A stretch of 64,000 bases of DNA from Zygnema cylindricum. Lineage: Eukaryota > Streptophyta > Zygnematophyceae > Zygnematales > Zygnemataceae. The stretch lies in assembly GCA_037447655.1 (NCBI GenBank), contig JBBHKE010000402.1, forward strand, positions 93,126 to 157,125, read 5' to 3'. The translations under genes and the position numbers were made by a program. Positions 36,401 to 47,783 of this stretch are shown here, one piece after another. The notes beneath the pieces were generated by a model that searched no databases, was not told the DNA's origin, and was given only the letters and a program-made list of their open reading frames with translations. The number at the start of each line of letters is the position of its first letter. Position 1 is the first letter of the stretch.

Positions 36401-37604
36401 TGCAGATTTAGGAAAAGAGCACTTAGCATGCAAACTGCTAAAATCTTTGTACGGCCTAAAACAGGCCCGTAGGCAATTGATTCTAAAACATGATGAAGTC
36501 TTAACCGGCATAGGATTTAAAAGGATAAGCTCTTATCACTCTGTCTATGTTTTAAAGGGTGAGGATGGAAAAGTGTATATAGCGGTATACGTAGATGATT
36601 TACTATAAGTTAGCAAATCAATGGCATAAATTAACAAAATTAAAAATACTTTAAAATCACGGTTCGAGATGAAAGACCTCGATGAGGCAAAATATATCTT
36701 GGGTATTCAGGTAGAGAGGGACAGGAAAAATAGATTAATTAAATTGACTCAAAAGGAGGCTATTGGAAACATGTTAGATGAATATGGAATGCGGGGGGCA
36801 AAAGGATGTGTAACACCAATGGAGTTTCGGCATAGGTTAGAGGGGGAAGAAACAGAACCGGGTGTTATTGTCAGTGAAATTTGTGAGTCAGGGGAGGATG
36901 ATCTTATGACACTGAAACCTTACAGTCAGATAGTGGGAAATTTAATTTATTTCATGAACTGTACCCGTCCGGATATTGCTGCAGCAGTTTGGGTACTGAG
37001 CACAAGTCTAGAAAATCCGAGGAAATCTGACCGTGATGCAGCAAGAAGAGTTTTAAGATACTTGGTAGGAACCAAAGACCTCAAACTCACACTAGGCGGA
37101 GGAGAAGTGAAGCTGCAAACATGGAGTGATGCAAGTTATGCCGACATGCCAAGTCGAAAATCCACCACGGGATTCGTTCTGCAAATTGGGAACCGGACTT
37201 GCCGTTGGAGCAACAAACTTCAAAAGGTTACGACACAATCGACGATGGAGTCAGATTATATGGCAGCGAGCTCGGTCCTCAAAGAACTTCTAAGGGTGAA
37301 ATCCATGTTGCAAGAATTGGGATACATGCAGGTTGGTCCACAGGTGATCTAGTGTGATAACCAGGCTGCCATTGCCATTGCTTCTAACGCAAGTCACCAC
37401 TTCAAAAGCAAGCACATAGATGTAAGATTACACTTTGTAAGGGAAAAATTGTTCTCTAGAGTGATTAAATTATGCTATTTGCCAGATGCAAAAATTGATG
37501 TTGATATGCTTATTAAAGCTCTTCCTACTCATAAGCTGAAGTATTGTAGGGACGCAGTGGGATTAAGTGAAAAGCTGAGTTGCTGCACAGTTATATTGCC
37601 ATGA
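33406..37604 (+). pseudogene. family-C copia gag-pol
   Basis: Gag (33406-34080, LSSRIPIFQGEKYAHW and a W-x-SLKDDFEK block); CCHC knuckle near 34140-34185 with the last Cys replaced by Gly; protease WIMDTGASAHMC near 34413-34450; GAG-pre-integrase WHKRLGHANY and CDGC (34822-34960); integrase with LDNGGEY and NGVSERLNK (35190-35640); RT (36040-36740, with YVDD at 36588-36599, then a stop); RNase H (36940-37560, with SDASYADMPSRKSTTG). It is more complete than the neighbouring elements, with all domains in order, but roughly ten stops and several frameshifts disable it. The inner PBS GGTTATAAACC (33465) is weaker than in other families. Confidence 0.88.
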
Positions 37605-37735
37605 TGCGCTAGTCCAATAACGGGGATGTAGTGGGACTAGGTGACTTGCTAAATTGCTAAGTTGTTATACTGCGATGCTGCGCTAGTTCGACATCGAAGC
37701 TACGATGGAATATTAAGTCTAAAGCTTTAGAGGAG

Positions 37736-39786
37736 TGTTTTTTTTGGAAAGCTTTAAGTCTCAACAAATTTATAGGATGGCGGAAAAATAGATCTGTAGG
37801 GACACGCGTCGTCACTTGAAGCACAGTGCAGGTTTTTGAATGGTACCGACAACGCAGCTGCGATGTAGATGGAACAAGCGCAGTTGCGGTTATTTTTGAT
37901 ATGTTCTGTACGGACGAACGCATCCTGCGACGCAACGGGACAAAAGCAACTGCTGATATTTTGGTATAGGACAACGCAGTTGCTACAAAAAAAGACAAAC
38001 GCAGTTGCGGTTGTTTTTGGTATGGGAGAGCGTAGCTGCTACGAAGCTGCAGATATTTGTATGTGATCAGGAACTAAACTGCGCTACTACGGTTGATTCA
38101 ATCAAGTCAACGGACGAGATTAATAAGAGAATAACTAAGTGACTCGCTAACAAATGTTCTACAATAGCTGGATGAACGTACCTTGACAATTGTCACTAAG
38201 CCACGCAACAAGTATTTGAACAAATCACTTGTATATGATTCTCAGCAATATTGATTGTACAGTGATAGATTAGTTTTAGCGTGATTAGGAGCACTTAGAC
38301 CTTAGTGGCAGTTTAGTTATTTTGGACGTATCTTTTTGAAACACTTGTATCGGCAGTACAACACTATGTAGTAGGACAAGTGAGTGAAGAGTATAGACTT
38401 AGGACGTGGAACATTTTATGTATCTAGATTTCCAGAGTGTGTAATCTGCAAACTGTTTTTGGGAAACTTTGAGTTGCATATCTAGGTAAGTGTTTGATCA
38501 ATTGAGCTAAAACTTTATGAGTTGTTAGTCTTTGTGATATTCTATACTATAGTATAGTTTGAAGCTGTTTTTTTCACTGTGTCAGATTTGGTGAGCTGTA
38601 GAATACAATTGTTTGATAGGATTCTTGATATGTTTTCTGTCACTAAGATTATGTCTACTTCCACTATTATAAGATAACCTCCACCTGCTCCAGTGGTCGT
38701 AGTGAAACTCTGAGACCTCCATAAGTCCTCAGAGTGGACAACTTCTAAGAAACCTCGAGGATAACCCTGACCCCTTTGTGTTTAAGCAAGAACAACTGCC
38801 ACCTTGGCAGAAAAAAACACTGACCAACTTCACCTTTGTGAAGGCAAGACTTCCTTGAGTCGATAGCAAAAAGAATCTCTGAATTTGCTCCCCTGAGCAG
38901 TAAGTTATGGAGGGTCAAAGTTGACCTTTTGTTCACAAGCTCTCTAGGAGAGAGGGTCCTATCTCCTAATTTTTCTAAGTCCTATCACTCTCACAAACTC
39001 TAACTACTGATATACGGAGCCAATTAGATTACACTTCCGTACACAAAACTACAGCTGCCGGTGTACTTTCTGTACGAACACTGTACGACATGGCCTAAAT
39101 GTCGACACGTGGTATATCCAGATTCGCAGCCCTTAATCCTTCGAGATGCCGCAATTCAATGTCATTCCGCCACGTGTCATCTGTTGTGGCGATGACCAAA
39201 AACCGCCGAAATCCTTTTCCTTGATCTCGACGTTTAATTTCGGCCGTCCGATTCAATTCACATTTAATCGTAGCCGTAATAAATACATGCGCGGTATTTA
39301 TTTCGCTAAAAAAATAAATGCGCGGTATTCGTTTCTTATCCGTACCATAATCCTTACTTTAACATTACTGGATCTATGTCTCCCGTAAAACAGTTTCCGT
39401 TAAATGAACTATCCTACGTATTAATGTTTAATTAATTATCAAACCTTAGAGTACGTAACACTATGTCTAGACTTAACGATTAAGGCTACCGGCTACCAGC
39501 TGATTACCGTCCGGCACGTACCAGGATGAAATGCTGCAGTAGTCACATATCCTTTTCGTAAATAAACCCCTAACGCTAAATAAACTTATATATATAATTC
39601 CCGTAAACCTCTGGATAGCCTAGGTAGCCATGGCACTAGCTTCCTCTCCAACTTTTCAGTGACTGCGACAAGTTTGAGAGTAGGAGAGAGAAGTTAGAGG
39701 TAGACTGCCTCGGCTTCTTTCTATATTTCTACTTAGATCTAGAAAATACTTTAAACTGACCATTAATTTCTACACGTAGAACAACA
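37736..39786 (+). mobile_element. family-C copia 3' LTR, split by a solo LTR
   Basis: Starts TGTTTTTTTTGGAAAGC after the purine tract TTAGAGGAG. It runs to GGTCGTAG (38702) and is completed by AACAACA at 39780-39786. AAAAC (39787-39791) follows, duplicating the sequence before the 5' LTR. The LTR without its insertion is about 974 bp, close to the 966 of the 5' LTR. Confidence 0.85.
38703..39774 (-). mobile_element. family-A-related solo LTR (CGTAG target duplication)
   Basis: A 1072-bp element with TG/CA ends (plus-strand TGAAACTCTG and AATTTCTACA), flanked by CGTAG at 38698-38702 and 39775-39779. In minus orientation it starts TGTAGAAATTAATGG, then a GTATTTTCTAG block as in other family-A LTRs. 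It inserted into the last few bases of the family-C 3' LTR. Confidence 0.85.
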
Positions 39787-41795
39787 AAAACTGCAAGCAT
39801 TAGGAAGTGCCTATGTTAACCAGGTGGAAGCCATTCAGGTAGCCCAGGCAGCAACTCGCATGGTTGCTAACCGAACCCTTGTACCACTTTGCTTAACATC
39901 TGGAGACTCCTCTACACAGAGAGGAATAAGTCAGCAATCAAGGAATTCACGGAATTTTGATGCTTGAAGAACGAGACTCCCCAAACTCTCGTCAACCGAA
40001 ATTAAAGCATTTGTCAGAAAACGAAACTGTCCATGATTGACATTGTGGCAATGGCAACTAAATACTTTATCGCTGTCTATAATTCATTTGGATCAACAAG
40101 GAAGACTGCTCTAGATAACAGGATTGCCCGAAAGGTAATTTAAGACATTAATCCCTCCGCCAAGGACATTTCGTTGGTAATGAAATTGTACGATCACTTC
40201 GTCCACAGTAAGGGAAGGGAGAAGGCTGTGACCGGCAAGGCCTGCGCAAATTTTGCACGATTCGTCGGGGAGACCTCCTTGAGCGAGGAGGAAAAAGCTG
40301 AACTTCAAGCTTTGCGGAAGCTCAAAGGGAAGCAAGTGGCTGACAGCGGGCCAGAACTAGCCATGGGAGCAGACGACAGAGTTTTCCTTTACAATTGCCT
40401 AAATTGTCTGCAAACCGATCATTGGTGGAAGCAGTGCACACGAAAACTTAAACCGGAGCTGGCCTTCAAGTTAAAGAAATAGGAAAATGAACGTGCAGAA
40501 ACGAACTTGAAAGAGTAAAAAAAGCAAAAGGGAGGGAGGGGAGAAGACAAGACCTTAGTAACCAAGGATACTTACCGTCCCACTCCTTGGAGCGAAACCT
40601 CTAAGATGTCCTAATCTCATTTGCGGCAAATCAAACTTCCAAAGTTTGATGACGCTCAAATCTCCTAAGAGATCCGTAGTAAATATACCATCGAGGGCGC
40701 CAAGTGCAAAGCTTGTAGATTTATGGGGCACAAGGAAGGGCAATGTTTCCGGAAAAATGGAGAACTCAAGGAAATGATGCAATTTGCTTTCTTTACTGGA
40801 GAAGGAGAAACAGCCGTTAACCCTCTCCCACTCCAACTTCTGTACTCTTGGAGGCGCCAACTTATGTCCACGCTGGAGAGACCGGAGCGAGCCCCAGCAG
40901 CTCCGGCCAAGCTTACGCCAAAGATCATCCTACAACAGCAGAGTCAGCAGCTGGCCGCAATGGCTGCAGAGTGGGGTGCGCTCCGCTTGGGATCTTCTTC
41001 TCGACCTGCTCCTCTCACAGCAGCACAACGACTCCAAAGCAAAAACACGAGTTGTTACAGAAGCTCGCGGAGCTTGAGCTTCAAGGCAAAGTAGGTGCCA
41101 ACGATGACGACATATTAAGCTGGGATTTGGAACCCCTAAATGCCCACAATGCCCAAACCTTCCTCTATAGAGCTTGGAATGTTAGGGTGGGAGACAGTCG
41201 CCGCCAACTCCGCAATTCCACCTCGATAGAATGACTAGACAGGCAGAAAATGGGTCAGAGAGATCACAACCGGAAAGCTACAAGGCATTTGTCATTTACT
41301 CCCAAGGCACTTATGCTAAACAGCGACATCGGTTGAGGAATCAAACCCTATCACCCACCATCTCTTGCTCCCAAACCTAAATTGCCTCCCACTTTCGAAA
41401 ATTACCAAAAGGAGAAACAACAGCGAGAGGAGTCAATGGAACGAGAGAAAAAGGACTATCAAGACTAGTTTGAGAAATATATGGCAGAACGCCTCGAGAA
41501 TGACACTCCCCAAACACCTCCTATCCCAGATTCCGGCTCCGAGAGTGAGAAAGAAGAACAAGATTTCGATCTACAGGAACCGAACTCATCCCCATCTTCA
41601 CCGAAAGCAACACTTCCTTCCTCCAAACCGGCGGTCATGCTAGTCCCACAACTCATGCCATATGCCCTCACACACGTGAAGACTCTATCACCCTCCCACA
41701 ACCTACCCGAATAAATCCTCATTCAGGCTTTGGGAGAGGAGATCCACTTCTGAAAAGGAGGAGTCTACAAGACCACTCCGCCAACCACAGTCTTT
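39787..41795 (+). pseudogene. gypsy gag, second part, with two CCHC knuckles
   Basis: Continuation of the Gag interrupted at 32498. The first knuckle CLNCLQTDHWWKQC is at 40396-40437 and the second CKACRFMGHKEGQC at 40705-40746. Both keep perfect C-x2-C-x4-H-x4-C spacing, so nucleic-acid binding was a late-maintained function. Basic and glutamine-rich stretches follow, including a predicted coiled coil (KEKQQREESMEREKKDY, about 41402-41460) and an acidic proline/serine-rich linker (41500-41720). Stops and frameshifts occur near 39965, 40035, 40480, 40650 and 41235. Confidence 0.78.
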
Positions 41796-42430
41796 TTGTC
41801 CAACGATCCGAAAACCCATATAGTGGATAGGGACTACAAGGCCTTATCAGTGGCTCTTATACAGCTCCGAACCGCGAACTTCAAGCTCAACGGGTACAGG
41901 GGATACCAAGACGCTGTGGTCGACACCAAAGCGCTCCCCAACCTCATCACCACCTCCGCTTTACAAAAAAATGCAAGAGGAACTCCGGCCTGAAATCTAC
42001 CTAAGCAATATGTGCTTAAGCACCGTAAGCAGCGACAATCAACCAGTCCATGGAATAATCAAGGCCATGAAAATCGAGTTTTTTGATGACGGAGGCCAAC
42101 AGGTGAAAATTGAGCTTCCCTTCTTGGTGGTGGAAGGGACTCAATTCGAAATTCTGTTGGGAATGGCCACTTGGACCCGGCTCAATATGAGTTTGAGCTT
42201 GTGGAACGAACAATGTACCGTTCGCGACCTTGGAAATCCGAAAGGAACCAAAGTGGTGGTTCCTTTGGATTTATGGAACCGGGGAAGACAAATGTCCATG
42301 TGTCTGATTGCTACCCAGTGTACACTACATTATCTCCGACGGAACTATTTGGCAGTTCTACAGATATCGCCAAAGAAATCTATTAATTCCCAATTTCCAA
42401 CCGGTGGGAAGAGGAATATAAGAATAGATT
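41796..42430 (+). pseudogene. gypsy retropepsin-like protease
   Basis: A beta-rich domain with VVDTKALPNLIT at about 41916-41950. The aspartate is GAC 41922-41924, but the usual Asp-Thr-Gly reads Asp-Thr-Lys. A frameshift near 41970 leads to MKIEFFDDGGQQV and then FEILLGMATWTRL (about 42147-42185), equivalent to the ILG-x-x-W/F C-terminal part of gypsy proteases. It would process the polyprotein, but the altered active-site triad suggests it is inactive in this copy. Confidence 0.7.
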
Positions 42431-43545
42431 ATTGCAGGTAGCAAAACTCCGGCGGGGAGTGGATAAGACATTTTCGGCCTTAACATTGAAGGAAGCCGTT
42501 TCTACACCACTGTCTAATGCTACCAAACCAAAGTCCAGTAACGAGGAGTTAAATCGACAAGTGGTGTCATTCGCAGTCCCCAATTTCGGATTGCGTATTT
42601 TATCTCTATTTTCGGGAATCAGTTCCGATTTGGAAGCGGTTTTGAAACAGGCTACCTGTTGGAGTCATACATAGCCGTGGAAATACCACACGAGGCACGT
42701 GTTGTCAGCGAACACCACCTCTATCAACTTCATCACCTATATCCTCAACAGCTTTCACTAACAGCCTTTTTTAAAGCTCACCGAAGTCTTCCCCAAAATG
42801 TACAAACATCATGGCGCACCATCTAGCTAGTTTGGGAAGAGTGGATTTTGTGTTGGCAGGTTGGCCTTGTCAAGGATACTCCCTAGTGGGACAAAGAAAA
42901 GAGCATCAAGACCGCAAAAGTGGAACATTTCACCGGATGATCGAATTAATCACAAGGCTTCAACAGCTCCAAAACACACAGTGGTGTACGTTTTAGAGAA
43001 TGTTAACCAGGGAGATGATAAAAAGAAACAAGTTACGGACAGCTATAATCATGTAACCCGGATTTTAGGAGCTTCTTGGGTTTTCAACGTCGCACACATG
43101 GGATTCCGTGCATACAGAGTAAGGGGATATTAGACCAAAATGATCTCGCTTCCAGTACTCGGACGACTGTTGGACAAGCGAATTCCCTACCCGCTGAATT
43201 CGGTGCAGCAAATACCGAGGAAGGCAGGATGGCCACACCTGTGACGCGACCAAACCGCTCTCCTTTCTTTCGTTGCAACAAATCGAGATTACCACGGAGA
43301 ACACTACCGGCTTTGTTTTCTTTCCCTTACAGTCACGTTTATCGGAAAGGAGCATCCTGAATGATTTTTGACAGTAAGGCGGGAATCTGGACAACACCGA
43401 TGATTGCAAAATGGGAAGAAGCTATAGGATTTCATAAACCATTAGAGGTGCAGCCTAATTGGGTAGAATATGGATTTGAATTCGATCACATGGGTACTCA
43501 AGCATGCACTCGCCTTTTCCAGTCTCAAGTCCCCCGAATCTAGGG
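42431..43545 (+). pseudogene. cytosine-C5 DNA methyltransferase embedded in gypsy pol
   Basis: Between protease and RT lie the ordered C5-methyltransferase motifs. Motif I is LSLFSGI (42601-42621, SAM binding). A motif II-like AVEIPHEARVV follows (about 42680-42710). Motif IV is VLAGWPCQGYS, with the catalytic Cys codon at 42868-42870. Motif VI is VLENV (Glu-Asn-Val at 42996-43004). A motif VIII-like RAYRVRGY lies at about 43107-43130, and a C-terminal IAKWEEAIGF (about 43405-43435) resembles motif IX/X. Frameshifts near 42665, 42800 and 42960 and stops near 43131 break it. The known reaction of the family is transfer of methyl from SAM to C5 of cytosine. Motif IV is the PCQ type rather than the DNMT3 PCN type. 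I do not recognise regulatory domains, so it is catalytic-domain-only. Confidence 0.83.
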
Positions 43546-43816
43546 TTGTTTACCTTCAAGCTCCTTAGTTGTTAGCGATGCAGGCAATTTTGCAGCTTGA
43601 GAGGGGGAGAGAAAGGAGAGGAAAAATTCACATTTCACCACCGCAGGTTTCCTAAGTGGGGGGGGCGCCGACTTAGATGGCGACAGCTAAGCGGAAGTTG
43701 TCAGCAGTAGGGTCCTAGTTATAAGAGTAGAGGCAGATCCACTGGTATAATTGGATTTCAACATTAACCTCTGGGGTAGACCGCCGGAGGCTTAAGCTTC
43801 TGTAGAGCTTGGGAAA
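43546..43816 (+). other. linker between methyltransferase and reverse transcriptase
   Basis: About 270 bases, G-rich in the middle (a run of eight G at 43659-43666), with stops in all frames. No domain is recognised. It is probably a decayed inter-domain linker of the polyprotein. Confidence 0.4.
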
Positions 43817-45539
43817 ATGATTTGGACACTAAGGGAGAAGTTGGATCCTCAGCAGAAGGCGCAGCTCTTCGAGCTATTAGCCAAAAACAAGCAGGTGTTC
43901 TCATGGTCAGAAACAGATGTCGGTATTTACAAAGGAACGCCTTTTCGAATCGATTTGATCGACGAGACGGCTATTGTTTCGCACAAACAGTATCCTCTTA
44001 TTTTCAAAGAAAATGAATTCCTCACGGCTAAAGTCCAAACTTTGGTGGAAGCCGGATTAGTTCAGGAAAGTACATGACTTCATGGGTTTGCTTCCCCGAC
44101 AGTCCTCCCTCCCAAAAAGGACTTGTCTGGGAAGACTATAATTTTTTGGATGTGTGGAGATTATCGCATGCTGAACACGGCCACCATCTTTGATCGATAT
44201 CTGATGCCGACCGCGGAAGAGATATTCGACTCTTTTGCTAGCGCCACTATCTACTCTACTCTGGACATGAAAAATGGTTTCCATGGAACCGAAGCACAGG
44301 GAGAGAACTCCATTTTGGGCTGATTTTGGACTTTCTGAATGGATTTACATGCCCTTCGGGCTTAACAATGCACTGGCCGAATTCCAACAGGCAATGGACA
44401 AAGCGCTTTGAGAAATCGAGTGTGCCCGGTGCTATATTGATGATGTTATCATCTTCTCAAAGACTTTTGAGGAACATCTTGAGCATGTACAGATCGTTCT
44501 CCGGGCACTCGAAGCCACGCGCATGAAATGTCACCCGGGCAAAGGTATTTTTGGGGTACAGAAAATCATTTACCTCAGACACGAGGTGACTCCCAGGACT
44601 GTGGGTCCCCACATGGTTAAAGTGGCAGCCCTTAACGCTCTTCCCTCACTGTAGGACATCTCGGCCCTTCGCACCTTTCTGGATCTGGCCAACTACTATC
44701 AGCGGTTTATCCCCGAGTTCAGTAGTCACGCTTAGCCCTTTCACCAGCTATTGCGTCAGGACCAAGTGTGGCATTGGGCCGAAGAACAACAGATATCCTT
44801 TCAGTTCTTCAAAGATGCTGTGAAGCAGCAACTCTTGCTCCGGATGCCTTATCACCAGAGGCCTTTCCTCCTTTATAGCGATTGGAGCATGTTTGGATTG
44901 GGAGTAGTTTTGGCTCAAGTCGATGATGCTGGAGCTGAATATGTGGTGGCCTACGCCACCCGGAGCAACAACGCAGCAGAGGGGAATTATAGCAGTTACC
45001 AGGGAGAGTTACTCGCATCAGTTTGGGCCATCCAACATTTCAGGCCTTATTTGTACAGAGGACATTTCACCTTGAAATCGGATCACCAACCCCTGAAATG
45101 GATCATGGAAAATAGTAAGTTAACCGGCAAACTTGCAGATGGGTTTTTATCCTGTAGGAATATGATTTCGACAATGTTCATAGGGCAAGGGAAATCCATG
45201 GGAATGCGGACGGACTTAGCCGGAATCGTCATCCCTCCACCATGGATTCTACAGGGGCTCGGCATGATGATGACCCTGAGATCAGTCTGGGGCTCATTTA
45301 AGCATCCTTTGCTTTCATTTGGGTTCACCAATCTGGGGGGGAAACTGTCAACTTTATCGTTCGACGTAGAGGGGCAAGCGCCCATAGGGGCCAGACAGAA
45401 GGACATCCGAAACGACGCCGATGCTCTCCAATCTATCCAGCAGGGGTCGCCTGTGAGTACAGACCCGCATGGCTGCGTATGATTGGGACAGAGGCGTTCT
45501 CTTTCAGAAATGGGCAGACGACACGAGGAAAGTGGTTTT
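43817..45539 (+). pseudogene. gypsy reverse transcriptase and RNase H
   Basis: N-terminal connection FELLAKNKQVFSWS (43868-43910). RT fingers and palm follow with FWMCGDYRMLN (about 44142-44175) and STLDMKNGFH (44260-44290). The catalytic YIDD is intact at 44433-44444. The thumb has DISALRTFLDLANYYQRFIP (about 44656-44715). RNase H has LLYSDWSMFGLG, with Asp at 44880-44882 and an SDHQPLKWI motif near 45080. After a one-base shift near 45125 the frame continues with LARWVFILQEYDFD and DGLSR, the classic end of gypsy RNase H. Stops and shifts occur near 44077, 44324, 44410 and 44653. It is interrupted at 45540 by an inverted solo LTR. Confidence 0.88.
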
Positions 45540-46441
45540 TGTTGTTCTACAACCACTGGAGCAGGTGGAACATTAGTCGTAGTAGTGGATGTAGACATAA
45601 TCTCACCCACAGAAGCTTATGAAGAATCCTATCAAACAGCTGTTTTCTACAGCTCACCAAATCTGATACAATGTATCAAACTGCTTCAGACTATACCACA
45701 TTATAGAATATCACAAAGTTTGACACCTCCCATAGTTTCAACTCAATTGATTCAAAATACAGGAAGATATGCAACTTAGAGGTTTCCCAAAAACAGTTTG
45801 CAGATTTCATAATTTGGAAGTCAGGATACATAAAATATTCTACGTCTTAAGTCTTATACTCTTCACTCAGTTGTCCTACTACATAGTGCTTTACCGCCGA
45901 TACAAGTGTTCCAAAACGATACATCCAAAATGACTAAACTGCCACTAAGGTCTAATTGCTCCTACTTATGCTAAGAACTAATCTATCACTGTACATTCAA
46001 TATGACTGAGAATCCTATACACGTGATTTGATCAAATACTTGTCGCCTGGCTAAGTGAATCTCGTATGTTGAATTGATTCAGATCAACCGCAGTAGCGCA
46101 GTTGAATTCCTGATTATATTCAAATATCTGAAGCTTCGTAGCAGCCTCGTTATCACATACAAAAGTTAGCCGCAGCTGCGTTTATCTTGTTGCGTAGCAA
46201 CTGCATTGTCATGTACCAAAACATATGCAGTTGCGTTTGACCTGTTGCGTCGCATGCTGCGTTCGTCCGTACATACCATAAAAATAACCACAGTTGCGCT
46301 TATTCCATCAAAGTCGCACCTACGTTGTCCGTACAATTCAAAAACCTGCACTGTGATTCAAGTGACGACACGTGTCTATATAGATCTATTTTTCCGCCGT
46401 CCTATAAATTTACTGAGACTTAAAGCTTTCCAAAAACAACA
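45540..46441 (-). mobile_element. family-C solo LTR, inverted, in gypsy pol
   Basis: On the minus strand it starts TGTTGTTTTTGGAAAGC (46441) and ends GTAGAACAACA (45540), 902 bp. Flanks are GTTTT (45535-45539) and GTTCC (46442-46446), a plausible but diverged 5-bp duplication. The Gag ATG (complement of 45596-45598) is inside the LTR, as in the full element. Confidence 0.8.
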
Positions 46442-47783
46442 GTTCCTCCCCCCTTTGACTAAGAAACTCTGATTTCCAATCTCCATCGGCAATGTGGACA
46501 ATTCGGGCAAAAGCGGACCAATTCCTTAGTTACGGGCTCTTATTGGTGGCATGGGTTGCGAACCCAAGTCAACCGAATTGTGTAGACTTGCTCCTCATGG
46601 GATCCAGTCAAGGATGCTTTTGACAAAAAGGGCGGGACTCAGCTTCATTCGCTTCCTATCCAGGGGATGTTTTATCGATGGCCGTTGGATCTTTTGGGAC
46701 CTCTTCCGACAAGCAGGCGTGGGAACCGCTTCGTGTTGGTAATGATAGAACATATTTCCAAGTGGATCAAGTTGGTGGTTTTGCCCCGAAAAGAGTCAAG
46801 GCAATTGCGGATGCCTTTATGCAGAGGGTTTTAGCCGAATTCAGGGCGCATGCGGAAGTTCTAACCAACCAAGGCTCAAATTTGCTGAAGAATTTTCCAA
46901 CCTCTTAGAAAAATACCTAGTCGTCTATCGGCTCACCATCCGTGACCACCCTCAAGACGACGGCTTGGCCGAAAGGTGCGTACAAACAGTAAAGTGGTCA
47001 CTAAGAAAATATGCAGTTGAAGAAGGTTTGGGGGAGTGGGACAGAAAAGTGCCTTGGATTGCTATGGGTTACAAATTCAGAAGGCATGCTTCTCTCCACT
47101 CCTATAACATTTATTTCATTCTATTTGTACGACATCCCATCTTGCCCAGAGCTGCATCGGCCCAAGCGGTGGTCCTCCCGGAGATGGATGCCAAAGGGAC
47201 AGTCAAAAAACAGATCGTCGATAGAGCCAAGATATTCCAGAGAGAGATGCCTATCGCCATGGGAAATTTGCAAGCAGCTCAACACCGAGATCAGTTGTAG
47301 TATTTTCAACGCTGGAGCGGGAATTATGTTCCACGCCAACGACGATTAAATGCCGGGGGACTTTGTATATCGGATGCAACAGAAGAAAGACACGCTCGAT
47401 ATTTCTGTTCGGAGAGTAATTTTGAAAGTGGTTGAAGTTTCCAAATAAGGGGTTCTTACATTGGAGGGAAAGGATGGTTGACGCATTAAAGAGAATCATG
47501 TCAATGTGGCCCCCTGCCATCTTCGAGGATTGGAAGAAGAACCCACTTTCTACTTAACTTACTTTGTCGATCCTCTTTCCTGTTCATCGGCTTGCATTAA
47601 GTCCTCCCAGCTACACGACATTTTGATATGCAATCAGTGTGGCGAGTGTTGGCATTTAGCGTGTCTCCCCTCCTCTAAGGAGCCACACCCTCTGCCCTCG
47701 AGCACTTGGTTTTGTGGGAAGTGCGAATGGAGCGGGTAATTGTTTTTATATCTTAGTCACGGTTGACTAAAAGGGGGGAAAGT
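46442..47783 (+). pseudogene. gypsy integrase with C-terminal PHD-like zinc finger
   Basis: After the solo LTR the frame DPVKDAFDKKGG leads into the integrase core, YRWPLDLLGPLPTSRRGN and VLVMIEHISKWIKLV (about 46673-46790). The latter part follows with DGLAERCVQTVKWSLRKY (about 46957-47012) and a C-terminal SH3-like region with KKDTLDISVRRVILKV (47380-47430) and APCHL (about 47506-47520). Then come Cys/His ligands DPLSCSSAC, LICNQCGECWHLACL and TWFCGKC (about 47570-47735), the C4-H-C3 layout of a PHD finger. A stop follows at 47737. Gypsy elements commonly carry a chromodomain here; a PHD finger could instead read histone tails for target choice (inference). Several frameshifts and stops are present. 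Confidence 0.8.
47769..47782 (+). other. gypsy polypurine tract
   Basis: AAAAGGGGGGAAAG, immediately before the 3' LTR, the expected plus-strand primer. Confidence 0.75.

Noticed and set aside
42431-43545. Possibility that the methyltransferase is a bacterial or viral gene insertion unrelated to the retroelement
   Set aside because: It is collinear with and sits between protease and RT of one gypsy element, and decays with it. No flanking insertion signature was found at either edge.
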